This document shows positions 16,085 to 24,858 of a stretch of DNA of 64,000 nt, one piece after another. Position 1 is the stretch's first letter; each line of letters opens with the position of its first letter. This DNA comes from an uncultured Dialister sp. GTDB lineage: Bacteria > Bacillota > Negativicutes > Veillonellales > Dialisteraceae. The notes beneath the pieces are model-generated. The model made no database searches. It was not told the DNA's origin and worked only from the letters and a program-made list of their open reading frames with translations. Both the position numbers and the translations under genes were made by a program. The DNA is taken from the NCBI GenBank assembly GCA_900541485.1, contig UQJW01000008.1, positions 13,897 to 77,896 on the forward strand, in the 5' to 3' direction.

Positions 16085-16860
16085 TTTTGTATCTGCTCCA
16101 ACTTGCCCCTTTCGTCAGCTCCGCTGCCACCTTCCCCGTGTCCGGGGACGGCTTGCGGTTTGTCTTCTTTCTTTTTATAAGCAAAAAGTCATTTAATATC
16201 ACACCGAAACGCAATTCACTTCTGCCGTCATTCTAGAGCGGTGGCAAGCATACATAAAGAAATGAATTATAAAAAACAGGTTATTATGAGCAGCGAAGAA
16301 TCCGGCAGCGGATATCGTCAAAAGCGTGTTTAAATAATAAAAACTATAATTTCTTTCTTCCTTAGTGTCAGCTGTCCCCGACTTCGGAGGCAAGCGAATT
16401 GTGTTTTTAGGAGCATAGCGACGCGAAAACACAATGAGACACTTTGCCTTTGGCTGAAAGTGCCGAGCCTTGCGAGGCGATAGGGGCATGCTTGCGTACA
16501 CAGGTCAGAATATTTAAATCTTTCAACCTCTGCCTAGATTCTTCACTCTGAGTCGATTTCCTTTTATTACATTACGGTCATAGCGGTTTTTACCATCGTT
16601 CAAGAATGACAGGCAGGTATTTACTGCCGTTTTGTGAGAAATTTTCTTACGTATCTGCTCACACTTGCCCCTTCCGACGGCTGACGCCGCCACCTTCCCC
16701 GTGTCCGGGGACGGCTTACGGGTTTCATTCTTTCCTTATTTCCCATCACGTAGGGACAGCTTGCATTTCCTATTCTTTCCTTACTTCCCGTCATGTGGGG
16801 ATGGCTTGCGGTTTGTATTCTTTCCTTTCACAAGCAAATAACGGGAACGGATTTTTTATG
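16085..16860. repeat. Intergenic mosaic repeat block 5 (A-B-A'/E-B'-A plus reiterated A halves)
   Basis: Module A at about 16093-16162, B at 16200-16330, inverted A interrupted by the E hairpin at 16365-16505, inverted B at 16510-16645, and A at 16655-16725. The A 3' half is then repeated twice more (about 16740-16780 and 16785-16830, each ending GGGACAGCTTGC or GGGATGGCTTGC). This is the largest and most elaborate block. Confidence 0.78.
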
Positions 16861-17008
16861 TCCGTCATTTCTTTATTTTCCGGTTTGGCTCTCTTATATT
16901 TTTTGATTTTTCCCGTCCGAAAAGCCGGATCTGTTCCTTTCCTGTGGATATTTCTTTTCTTTCGGTCCATAATAAAGAAAAGATTATTATGTTTTAAAGG
17001 AGTATTTT

Positions 17009-17746
17009 ATGAAAACATATACGATACGGGATATGGATGAGGACGGGCTTTCTTCACTGATTGTGGATATGGTACACCGCACGGCGGTACATCATACGCT
17101 TTGGTTCCGTGAGGTGGAGCATCAACTCGGGTTTGAGAAGGCTTTGGAAGTCATGGATGCCACGTGGGAGAAGACGAAGAAAATTTTTGTCCGCCGTTTG
17201 TCGGAGGTGCTTTCTTTCCGGGAACATGACGGGATTCCCGATTTCATCGGCCACCTTCCCCGGGAAAAGAAGTTATCTCTTTTGGATGCAGTGGCTAAAA
17301 ATTGGCTGGCCCAGGACGGTATCTGGTTTCAGAGCGTGGAGTTTGCATACGGTATGAATGATGCGAAACGGTGTAATGATTCCACGTGGACCCGTTTTTC
17401 TCCTTTTGAGGCGCATTGCGTGAAAAAACTTCTTCACTTGGGCGAACATCCCGGTCTCGAGGGACTTGAACAAGCGCTCGGGTTTCGTATGTACAGCCGT
17501 ATCAATGTCCAGTCGTCCCGTTGGGAGAACGGGGCTTTGATTTTCCAAATGGATGACTGCCGTGTCCAGTCAGCGCGGCGGAGGAAAAATTTGCCCGATT
17601 ATCCCTGCCGGAGTGCCGGGCTTGTGGAGTATGCCCGTTTTGCTTCCGCCATCGATTCACGGATCAGGACGGAGTGCCTTTCTTGTCCGCCCGAAGTTTC
17701 TTCTCCCTATTCTTTCTGTGCCTGGAAATTTACTTTGGACGAATAA
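17009..17746 (+). CDS. Uncharacterised protein, possibly DUF6125 family
   Basis: A 245-residue soluble protein with no signal peptide. The C-terminal half contains MDDCRVQSARRRKNLPDYPCRSAGLVEY and SRIRTECLSCPP, giving four regularly spaced Cys that could bind a metal or cofactor. This arrangement resembles DUF6125-type proteins of anaerobes, a group related to the ATC-hydrolase/V4R fold; I hold this call loosely. The ribosome site AAAGGAG is good. It is monocistronic, converging on a lipoprotein gene with a shared bidirectional terminator. Confidence 0.6.
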   Translation: MKTYTIRDMDEDGLSSLIVDMVHRTAVHHTLWFREVEHQLGFEKALEVMDATWEKTKKIFVRRLSEVLSFREHDGIPDFIGHLPREKKLSLLDAVAKNWLAQDGIWFQSVEFAYGMNDAKRCNDSTWTRFSPFEAHCVKKLLHLGEHPGLEGLEQALGFRMYSRINVQSSRWENGALIFQMDDCRVQSARRRKNLPDYPCRSAGLVEYARFASAIDSRIRTECLSCPPEVSSPYSFCAWKFTLDE

Positions 17747-17756
17747 TTTTCCGCAT

Positions 17757-17791
17757 AAAAAAACGGCTCCCCGTCATGAGAGCCGTTTCTT
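17757..17791 (+). terminator. Bidirectional terminator between convergent genes
   Basis: AAAACGGCTC / GAGCCGTTTCTT hairpin with A-run and T-run on opposite sides, between the stop codons at 17746 and 17802. Confidence 0.85.
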
Positions 17792-17801
17792 GTCATTCCT
17801 G

Positions 17802-18446
17802 TTATGCCGCTATATCTTCGCCCTGTTTTTTTGTTCTTTTATAGAGATACCAGCTGCCGCCTGCAAGAACCGCAAAGCCGATGAGGTATCCGATATAGGC
17901 AAGAACCGGTGTTTTTTTGGTGAACTGGAAATAAATTTCCTGTCCTTCCTGATAGGTCACCGTATTTCCTTCCAGAGTACCGCCACCGATGGTGTCTTTG
18001 GAAATATCGGCATCCAAGGTGATTTTTGTAATGCCCGGTGACCGTCCCAAGCTGAATTTATAGACTTTGTCATTGTCCGGAAGAGGCGTAATGACGTCCC
18101 GTATATCCCGTCCGCCCACCGTTCCGAGGGCATGGCCGAGTTTTGCCAGTTCCTGGCTGTTTTTGAAATCCGCTTCAATCTGCCAGTTCGGGAAAGCGCC
18201 TTTTGCTTCTTTGTCTTTAATCACTTTTCCTTCATTGTTGATGGGATATACGGTATACCCGGTGAGTCCGGTTTTCCTGATTTCCTGCTCCACATCGCCG
18301 CGGCTGAGCGGTCCCACCTGGGACTGTACGACAGCCTGCCATTTTCCGCTGAAATCGGAATTTACTTTGATGTCGGAATCAATTTTTACGCACCCCGACA
18401 CAAGAATCATACAAAATGAACAGAGTAGAAATAAAAGTTTTCTCAT
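17802..18446 (-). CDS. Membrane-anchored lipoprotein (LppM/DUF3153-like)
   Basis: A 214-residue lipoprotein with lipobox LVSGC (Cys about residue 19), a beta-rich extracytoplasmic domain beginning CVKIDSDIKVNSDFSGKW, and a C-terminal membrane helix (about 184-202) followed by a basic tail (YKRTKKQG). This layout, with the early '..V..DGSG.W' strand motif, resembles DUF3153/LppM proteins, whose role is not established. It is monocistronic. Confidence 0.65.
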   Translation of the reverse strand: MRKLLFLLCSFCMILVSGCVKIDSDIKVNSDFSGKWQAVVQSQVGPLSRGDVEQEIRKTGLTGYTVYPINNEGKVIKDKEAKGAFPNWQIEADFKNSQELAKLGHALGTVGGRDIRDVITPLPDNDKVYKFSLGRSPGITKITLDADISKDTIGGGTLEGNTVTYQEGQEIYFQFTKKTPVLAYIGYLIGFAVLAGGSWYLYKRTKKQGEDIAA

Positions 18447-18569
18447 TTACGGCTCCTCTCTTGATTCACATAGGAATTTTTCCTGTTTTCATATATAATT
18501 CCAGTATACCATTATCTATTGTTTTTTAATATCTCACTCGTATTTTCCGGTTCCGGGAAAGGAGGTCTT

Positions 18570-18674
18570 ATGAAACCGTGGCGTATATTTCTATCCCTTT
18601 GGTTACTTCTTACGTTTTCGGTGGTTCTGCTTGACCGTATTTTTATCTTTTATGTATCATCGAAACAAAAATAA
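18570..18674 (+). CDS. Single-pass membrane micropeptide (34 aa)
   Basis: A very short gene encoding MKPWRIFLSLWLLLTF... with one long hydrophobic helix (about residues 5-29) and a basic end (SSKQK). A perfect AAAGGAGGT ribosome site lies 6 bp before the ATG, and a terminator follows immediately after the stop, which is strong support for translation. I do not recognise it; it might be a small membrane regulator or a type I toxin-like peptide, though no antisense RNA is evident. Confidence 0.5.
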   Translation: MKPWRIFLSLWLLLTFSVVLLDRIFIFYVSSKQK

Positions 18675-18710
18675 AAGCACCGTCTGTTTTTCGCAGGCGA
18701 TGCTTTTTTT
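18673..18710. terminator. Bidirectional terminator (micropeptide / ileS)
   Basis: Imperfect stem AAAGCACCGTCTG / CAGGCGATGCTTT followed by T7 on the plus strand and A/T on the other, between the micropeptide stop and the ileS stop at 18717. Confidence 0.8.
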
Positions 18711-18716
18711 ATTTCT

Positions 18717-21572
18717 TTATTCTCCCATTTCGGTCAAAACACGGCTGCAACGGCCGCAGACATGTTCATGCGCGGGATCGTGTCCTACATCGGGTGTCCG
18801 TTTCCAGCAGCGTTCGCACTTTTCGAGGGTGCAGACGGCAATGGAAACTTTGACGGCTCCGTCTTCGGAGGAAACTGCATTTTCAGGTGCATTTCCAAGT
18901 CCTTCCGTAACTTTTGTCTGGGAAACCAGGCAGAAGTCGGCCAGTTCTTTTTCCATGTCTTTCAGAACGGCAAGATTTTCTCCTTCCGCATAGACGGTGA
19001 CTTCCGCATCCAGAGGATGACCGATGATTTTTGCCTGTCTCGATTCTTCAAGCGCTTTGGTAACGACACTTCTCAAAGCAAGACGTTTTTTCCACTTTTC
19101 ATCCAGTTCTTTGTCCAGATAACGGTCATTTTCTTCCGGCATGTCCATCATGTGAACGGACCATTCCTTTTCGTCACGGACGGGCAGGGCCTGCCAGACT
19201 TCTTCGGCGGTAAAGCAGATGACGGGAGCGACGAGTTTCACAAGAGTGAGCAGGATTTCATACATCGCCGTCTGGGCGCTTCTCCGCAGGCGGGAATCGT
19301 CTTTTTCCGTATAAAGACGGTCTTTCAGGATATCCAGATATACCGAGGACAGGTCGACGGTGCAGAAATTATGAACCGCATGGTACATGACGTGGAATTC
19401 ATAGTTTTCATAAGCCTTGAGAACGGTCCGTTTCACCTGTTCCATACGGAGCAATGCCCATTTATCCAGTTCTTCCATATCTTCATAAGCCACACTGTCT
19501 TTTGCCGGATCGAAATCGTAGAGATTGCCCAAAAGATAACGGAAGGTATTTCTGATTTTTCTGTATACATCGCTCATGGATTTCACGATTTTATCGGACA
19601 GACGAACGTCGCCCTGATAGTCGACGGAGGAAATCCAAAGACGCATGACGTCGGCGCCGTATTTATCGATAATATCCTGCGGTGCCACTACATTGCCTAC
19701 CGACTTGGACATTTTACGGCCCTCGCCGTCCATGGTAAATCCGTGGGTGAGTACCGCTTTATACGGTGCTTTGCCGTTGACGGCCACACTGGTAAGAAGT
19801 GAACTCTGGAACCAGCCGCGGTGCTGGTCGGACCCTTCCAGATAGAGATCGCACGGATATTCCGCTCCGTCTTTTTTCCAATTTTCATGCGGATCTTTCA
19901 AGACGCCGTTCCATGTCGATCCCGAATCGAACCATACGTCCATGATGTCCGTTTCCTTGTGGAAATGCGTACCGCCGCAATGAGGGCATTTGAAATTTTC
20001 GGGCAGAAGTTTTTCCGCCGGATAACTCCACCATGCATCGGAGCCTTCTTTTTCCACAACGTCCTTCACTTTTCCGATGGTTTCGGGGGTAATTACATAT
20101 TTTCCGCAATCATCACAGTAGAAAGCGGGAATCGACACACCCCAGGAACGCTGGCGGGAAATACACCAATCCTGACGGTCACGGACCATATTGTAAAGAC
20201 GGTCATGACCCCAAGAGGGAATGAACGTTGTATTATCCACCGCTTCCAATGCTTTTTCACGGAAATCATTGATAGAAGCAAACCACTGCTCTGTCGCTCT
20301 GTAAATTACAGGGTTCTTACAACGCCAGCAGTGAGCGTACTGGTGATGAATGGATTTCTTTCCGAGAAGCATACCTGCATGAGCCAGTTCGGAAATACAA
20401 GGTCCTTCCGCTTCCCAAGTCGTTTTTCCTTCGATAAATTCGCCTGCTTCTTTTGTCATGCAGCCCTTATCATCGACAGGACAAATGACTTCCTGCTTCA
20501 GCTTGCCTGCATTTTCATATTTCTTGTAAACTTCAAAGTCATCGACGCCGTGGCCGGGAGCGGTATGAACGCAGCCTGTACCTGCATCGAGCGTGACGTG
20601 GCTTCCTTCAAGCACGTATACCGTGCGGTGATAGAATTCCCAAGGATGTCTGAATGTCGCCATATCCCATTCTTCGCCTGTCATTTCACGGCCGGCAAAT
20701 TCGTAATTTTCAATCTTGCAGTCCGCCATAGCCGCCGGAGCAAGCTCCTTATTCATGAGATAATATTCGTCGGCATCGAGATTATGCACCCATACATAAG
20801 TAAATTTCGGATTGACGGAAATATACAGGTTTGCCGGAATGGTCCAAGGCGTAGTCGTCCAGATAACCGCAAAAAGTTTCGACGGATCGACCCCTTCAGG
20901 CCCGAGATTTTTAATATCCAGAGCAGGGAATTTTACATAAATGGACGGAGATTTTCTGTCCTTATATTCGATTTCCGCTTCTGCCAGCGCCGTTTCACAG
21001 TGAGGGCACCAGTAAACCGCTTTCTTGCCCTTGTAAATATAGCCCTTATTGGCCATTTCACCGAAAACTTCAATCTGCCGTGCTTCCAAATGGGGATCGA
21101 ACGTGACATAACGGTTTTCAAAATCGCCGACAACACCCATGCGGATAAAATCGGTTTTCTGGATTTCAATCCATTTCTTTGCATACGCAAGGCACTTGCG
21201 GCGGAGTTCCAACGCCGTCATATTGGCCCGGTCCTCTCCCGAATCTTTCAGCACCGCATACTCGATCGGCAGTCCGTGGGTATCCCAGCCGGGTACATAA
21301 TTGACCTTATACCCTGCCATATGGCGGTAACGGACGATGATATCTTTCAGCGTCTTATTCAAAGCGTGGCCGATATGAATTTTCCCGTTTGCATAAGGCG
21401 GTCCGTCATGAAGAACGAATTTTTTCGCCCCTTCATTTTCTCTCTTTGCAATTCTTTCTTTATACAGATTGCGGTTTTGCCACAATTCGACAAATTCCGG
21501 TTCCTTTTGCGGCAGATTTCCCCGCATCGGAAATTCCGTCTGCGGCAAATGCAATGTTTTGCTGTAATCCAT
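18717..21572 (-). CDS. ileS: Isoleucyl-tRNA synthetase
   Basis: A 951-residue class I aminoacyl-tRNA synthetase that charges tRNA-Ile. It contains the HIGH motif (KIHIGHALNKT, about residue 64), the CP1 editing domain, the KMSKS motif (GRKMSKSVGN, about residue 605), the anticodon-binding domain and a C-terminal zinc finger (CERCW...HVCGRC). Length is typical of the bacterial type. The start at 21572 follows GCAGGAGGA. Expression is predicted to be controlled by the T-box leader upstream. Confidence 0.97.
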   Translation of the reverse strand: MDYSKTLHLPQTEFPMRGNLPQKEPEFVELWQNRNLYKERIAKRENEGAKKFVLHDGPPYANGKIHIGHALNKTLKDIIVRYRHMAGYKVNYVPGWDTHGLPIEYAVLKDSGEDRANMTALELRRKCLAYAKKWIEIQKTDFIRMGVVGDFENRYVTFDPHLEARQIEVFGEMANKGYIYKGKKAVYWCPHCETALAEAEIEYKDRKSPSIYVKFPALDIKNLGPEGVDPSKLFAVIWTTTPWTIPANLYISVNPKFTYVWVHNLDADEYYLMNKELAPAAMADCKIENYEFAGREMTGEEWDMATFRHPWEFYHRTVYVLEGSHVTLDAGTGCVHTAPGHGVDDFEVYKKYENAGKLKQEVICPVDDKGCMTKEAGEFIEGKTTWEAEGPCISELAHAGMLLGKKSIHHQYAHCWRCKNPVIYRATEQWFASINDFREKALEAVDNTTFIPSWGHDRLYNMVRDRQDWCISRQRSWGVSIPAFYCDDCGKYVITPETIGKVKDVVEKEGSDAWWSYPAEKLLPENFKCPHCGGTHFHKETDIMDVWFDSGSTWNGVLKDPHENWKKDGAEYPCDLYLEGSDQHRGWFQSSLLTSVAVNGKAPYKAVLTHGFTMDGEGRKMSKSVGNVVAPQDIIDKYGADVMRLWISSVDYQGDVRLSDKIVKSMSDVYRKIRNTFRYLLGNLYDFDPAKDSVAYEDMEELDKWALLRMEQVKRTVLKAYENYEFHVMYHAVHNFCTVDLSSVYLDILKDRLYTEKDDSRLRRSAQTAMYEILLTLVKLVAPVICFTAEEVWQALPVRDEKEWSVHMMDMPEENDRYLDKELDEKWKKRLALRSVVTKALEESRQAKIIGHPLDAEVTVYAEGENLAVLKDMEKELADFCLVSQTKVTEGLGNAPENAVSSEDGAVKVSIAVCTLEKCERCWKRTPDVGHDPAHEHVCGRCSRVLTEMGE

Positions 21573-21600
21573 TCCTGTTCCTCCTGCATTTCATAAAACA

Positions 21601-21817
21601 AAAAAATCCCGCCCGGCAAGGGGCGAGATTATATCCCGTGGTACCACCCTAATGACATAAAGCCACTCGGTACAAATAACGGTGTCCCGGCGAAGCCTTT
21701 CCTCTCCGCAGCTCAGAAGTGATTCATCCGCTTCTCCCGCTCCTCATTCCACCATACAGAGGCTCTCTGTGCCGGGTTCAAAACCGATCGTCTTCGTCAA
21801 AGCTTTTCTTATGCATT
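21601..21817 (-). promoter_or_regulatory. T-box riboswitch (isoleucine) upstream of ileS
   Basis: The minus strand shows the T-box antiterminator sequence AGGGTGGTACCACGG (21650-21636) and a strong terminator (AATCTCGCCC / GGGCGGGATT then T6, 21630-21601). The stem I region has an AG-bulge (AGAGAG), a GGTGGAA apical loop and a probable ATC specifier at 21723-21721 (in GATGAATCACTTCTGAG). Uncharged tRNA-Ile would stabilise the antiterminator and allow ileS transcription. The specifier position is my reading of the fold. Confidence 0.93.
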
Positions 21818-21819
21818 GT

Positions 21820-21848
21820 ATTGTAACGGTATTTATCCTTATCGTCAA
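21820..21848 (-). promoter_or_regulatory. Promoter of the ileS T-box transcript
   Basis: Minus-strand TTGACG (21848-21843), a 17-bp spacer and TACAAT (21825-21820), placed just upstream of the T-box stem I. Confidence 0.8.
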
Positions 21849-21894
21849 GGGAAGGAAGAAATATTTTCCCCGTGATTCATATCCGTCACACCAG

Positions 21895-22470
21895 CTTCTT
21901 ACCTTTCTTCCCACACTTGCTCCTTCCGACGGCTCCGCCGCCACCTTCCCCGTAGTCGGGGACGGCTTTCGGTTCGTATTCTTTTCTTCTTAGGCAAAAA
22001 GTCATTTACTGCTTCTCGAAAACGCATTTCCCCCCTGCCGTCATTCTTGAGCGGCGGGTAAAATCGGAATGACGATAGAAGAAAAAACATCATGTAAGTC
22101 TTAGCGAAGAATCCGGCAGAGGATACACATAAATACGTATTTATAAATAAAAACTGTAATCTCTTTTTTCCTTAGTATCAGCTTCCCCCGAACACGGAGG
22201 GAAGTGCCGAGCAAAGCGAGGCGATAGGGGCATGCTTGCGTACACAGGTCAGAATATTTAAATCTTGTATCCTTTGCCCGGATTCTTCACTCTTTCCCGT
22301 ACTTTTCTATAATGCTATTCCCGACCGCTTTTTCACTTCGTTCAAGAATGACAAGGCAGGTATTTAATACCATTCTGTAAAAATATTTCTTCCGTTTCTA
22401 CTCCAACTTGCCCCTTTCGTCAACCTGACGGTTGACACTTTCCCCGACAAGCGGGGACAGCTTTTCTGCC
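21895..22470. repeat. Intergenic mosaic repeat block 6 (A-B-A'-B'-A)
   Basis: Module A at about 21903-21970 (GACGGC/GCCGCC-type hairpin), B at 22015-22135, inverted A at 22170-22255, inverted B at 22258-22390 and a further A at 22400-22468 (GTCAACC/GGTTGAC hairpin). This is one of the clearest examples of the A-B-A'-B' order. No gene is seen in 21850-22578. Confidence 0.78.
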
Positions 22471-22578
22471 AGAGTCATTTTTTATTTTTTTCTTTTTTAT
22501 GATTTTCTTTTTTCTTTCAAATGCATTAAAATATAATTATTCTGATTATTCATAAATTAATGATAAAGCGAGGTTTCT

Positions 22579-23277
22579 ATGAAAAAATTATTAATCGCAC
22601 TTACTGCTGTTTTGGCTTTCGGTTCCGGCGTGGCTGATGCCGCTGTCCCCGAAGGCGGTTATTTCCTTGATAAGAACGGTGTGCCGCTGACGAAAGAACA
22701 GTGGACACCGCCGAAACTTAAAACACACCCTACGCCTCCGATGAGCCGGCTTGTGTATAACGCCGTGAAAGCGTTGCCCCATTCTTCTTCAACAATCATC
22801 CACCTTGCCGTCAATGAAGACGGTTTTCCCGTGGGACCTGCAGTGACGCAAAGTGCAGGCTCGGTCATTCTTGACGAATATGCCGTCAATTCCGTAAAAA
22901 ACTGGACATTTGTTCCCGCAAAAATGGGTGACAAGGCTGTCAACAGTGAAGTGGAAGTCCCCGTCCGTTTCGTTTCCCTTATGGTTGCGATACCTTCCGC
23001 CATAAAGAGTCAACCGATGAAAACACCGTCTGCCGCCGTAAAAGAAGCGGCGGAAAGAAATCATCATCCTTTGATGCACGTATCCGTTCTTATCGAATCG
23101 GACGGTACGATACAGGAAAAGCCCGTTGCCCTGGAAAATGAGCAACTGAGTGAGGAAGATTTCAAATTGCTGGCCCGTTATGCGGAAAAATGTGTCCGTG
23201 ACTGGACCTTTACTCCCGCTGTCAATCCTGACGGAGAAATTATCCCCGAAGATACGGTTCTTGCCGTACAACTTTGA
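22579..23277 (+). CDS. Secreted protein with two TonB C-terminal-like domains
   Basis: A 232-residue exported protein. A cleavable signal peptide (MKKLLIALTAVLAFGSGVADA|A) replaces the usual TonB membrane anchor. Two TonB_C-like repeats follow: about residues 68-120 (HLAVNEDGFPVG...SVKNWTFVPA) and 170-230 (VLIESDGTIQEK...CVRDWTFTPA). TonB_C domains contact TonB boxes of outer-membrane receptors; a soluble, duplicated form cannot transmit proton-motive force by itself and may be a periplasmic adaptor. It is monocistronic. Confidence 0.75.
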   Translation: MKKLLIALTAVLAFGSGVADAAVPEGGYFLDKNGVPLTKEQWTPPKLKTHPTPPMSRLVYNAVKALPHSSSTIIHLAVNEDGFPVGPAVTQSAGSVILDEYAVNSVKNWTFVPAKMGDKAVNSEVEVPVRFVSLMVAIPSAIKSQPMKTPSAAVKEAAERNHHPLMHVSVLIESDGTIQEKPVALENEQLSEEDFKLLARYAEKCVRDWTFTPAVNPDGEIIPEDTVLAVQL

Positions 23278-23320
23278 TTTTCTATACTGTCTGTTTCAAA
23301 ATAAACTGAATTTTTGCAAT

Positions 23321-23362
23321 AAAAAAGCGTTTTCTTGGAAATTTCCTTGAAAACGCTTTTTT
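23321..23362. terminator. Bidirectional terminator
   Basis: AAAAAAGCGTTTTC ... GAAAACGCTTTTTT, a long stem between the convergent TonB_C gene and the zinc-operon lipoprotein gene. Confidence 0.88.
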
Positions 23363-23364
23363 TG

Positions 23365-24039
23365 TCAGTCCGTAATCGTGCCGATGCCTTCCTGATCCAT
23401 TTTTTCCACTTTCACGGCTTCCAGATGATAGAAAGGCGCGGTGATGTGGTCGTTCAGGTGGACTTTGGCTTCTCTCAGTATTCCGTAGACACGAATCCAT
23501 GTGGAGGCCGGTTCGTAGCCCGTGAAGTCCTGGTCGGAGGTAAATTCAAAGTCTACGTATCCGCCGGTACAGTAAGGACAGGTCGGGCCGTTTCTTCCTA
23601 CAAAGTAGTGGCCGTTGATGGAAAGGTAGTAGCCTTCAATCATGACGGTTTTGTCTTTGTAATCAAGGAAGTTCATGAACCAGTCATTGATCTGGGTCAT
23701 GTACTTTTTGTCGCCCACAACGATGTCTACGTTGTTGTAGTCGAAGTTTTGTCTGTCTTCTTCTATGTTATACGGATATTCAAAATAGGGATAATGTCTT
23801 TGCCCCGTTGCTGCTGCCGCATTTCCTTGCGAAGCGGGTTGCGGCTGGGGTATGGCACTTTGTTGCGGCGTTGCAGGCGTTTCCGTTTTTTCGGGCACCT
23901 TGTCTTTTTTCGCAGCGTCCTGCACGGTTTTCCGGGTGATGATTTGCCCTTCCTGCGGTGATTTAGTATCGTCTGTTCCAAATCCGCAGCCTGAAATCAG
24001 AAGGAGCGGAAGGAGAAGTAAACATATTTCCTTTTTCAT
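23365..24039 (-). CDS. Zinc-operon lipoprotein with CPYC motif
   Basis: A 224-residue lipoprotein (lipobox LISGC, Cys about residue 18) with a Pro/Gln-rich linker (about 45-80) and a C-terminal beta domain containing VMIEGYYLSINGHYFVGRNG followed by PTCPYCTGGYVDFEF. The pattern resembles the extracytoplasmic OB-like domain of YcgQ/TIGR03943-type proteins often encoded with metal transporters; this is inferred. It starts one base after the znuB stop codon, so it is the last gene of the zur-znuACB operon. A role in zinc handling at the membrane surface is likely but unproven. Confidence 0.7.
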   Translation of the reverse strand: MKKEICLLLLPLLLISGCGFGTDDTKSPQEGQIITRKTVQDAAKKDKVPEKTETPATPQQSAIPQPQPASQGNAAAATGQRHYPYFEYPYNIEEDRQNFDYNNVDIVVGDKKYMTQINDWFMNFLDYKDKTVMIEGYYLSINGHYFVGRNGPTCPYCTGGYVDFEFTSDQDFTGYEPASTWIRVYGILREAKVHLNDHITAPFYHLEAVKVEKMDQEGIGTITD

Positions 24040-24858
24040 TTAAAAGCCTTCTTTCCATTTACGTAAAAGGACGGCCCCGGCAAGGAGGAATATATCGCAG
24101 ACGACGATACAGGCACCGGTCGGGACGGATCCCACGTAGGAAATCGTAATACCTGCCATGAAGGAAAGAACGGAGAGTACGGCAGAGAGCAGCACTGTCG
24201 TTTTGAAACGGGAGCAGAGCTGCATGGCCGTAAGGGACGGAAATATAATCAGGCTCGAAATGAGGAGCGCTCCCATCATACGCATGCCGAGCACGATGGT
24301 GACGGCAGTAAGGAGTGCAATAATCATATGGTAGAGTCTTGTTCTTGTCCCTGTGGCGGTGGCAAATGCTTCGTCAAAGGTGACGGCAAAGATGCGGTTA
24401 TAAAAGAGAACGAAAAGTATAACGACAGCGATGCCGAGTATGACGGAAAGCCATACATCTCCTTTGCTCATGGCAAGAATGCTTCCAAACATGTAGTTAC
24501 ATACGTCGGTATTCATGCCGGTGGTAAGGGAAATCGTCATGACACCCGTGGCGAGTGCGCCGCTGCAGAGAAGTGCTACGGCGGAGTCGCCTTTGATGCG
24601 GGCGCTGTCTTTAATCTGGAGCAGGAGAAAAGCGGCGGCAATGCAGGCGGGAATCGCAACGGAAAGAGGCTGTGCATGAAAGGCGTAAGCGACGGCAAGC
24701 GCGGCAAAGCCTACATGGGAAAGACCGTTTCCGATCATGGAGTACCGTTTCAGAACGAGGCTCGTGCCTAAAAGAGAGGCACAAAGGGAAACAAGACAGC
24801 CCACGATAATGGCACGGACCATAAAGGGATATCCCAGCATTTCAGTCAAAAGATTCAT
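24040..24858 (-). CDS. znuB: Zinc ABC transporter permease ZnuB
   Basis: A 272-residue polytopic permease of the ABC-3 family (MFVRA-like start, GLSHVGFAALAVAYAF, the MRMMGALLISSLIIFPS motif near residue 195). With ZnuC and the binding protein ZnuA it forms a high-affinity divalent-metal importer; zinc is inferred from the Zur-type regulator and His-rich ZnuA. The start overlaps the znuC stop by 4 bp. Confidence 0.92.
   Translation of the reverse strand: MNLLTEMLGYPFMVRAIIVGCLVSLCASLLGTSLVLKRYSMIGNGLSHVGFAALAVAYAFHAQPLSVAIPACIAAAFLLLQIKDSARIKGDSAVALLCSGALATGVMTISLTTGMNTDVCNYMFGSILAMSKGDVWLSVILGIAVVILFVLFYNRIFAVTFDEAFATATGTRTRLYHMIIALLTAVTIVLGMRMMGALLISSLIIFPSLTAMQLCSRFKTTVLLSAVLSVLSFMAGITISYVGSVPTGACIVVCDIFLLAGAVLLRKWKEGF

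Noticed and set aside
15927..16214. 95-codon minus-strand open frame
   Set aside because: It lies across the candidate RNA, its terminator and repeat module A, with no ribosome site.
19821..21596. 591-codon plus-strand open frame
   Set aside because: It is the antisense shadow of ileS, with no ribosome site or recognisable protein features.
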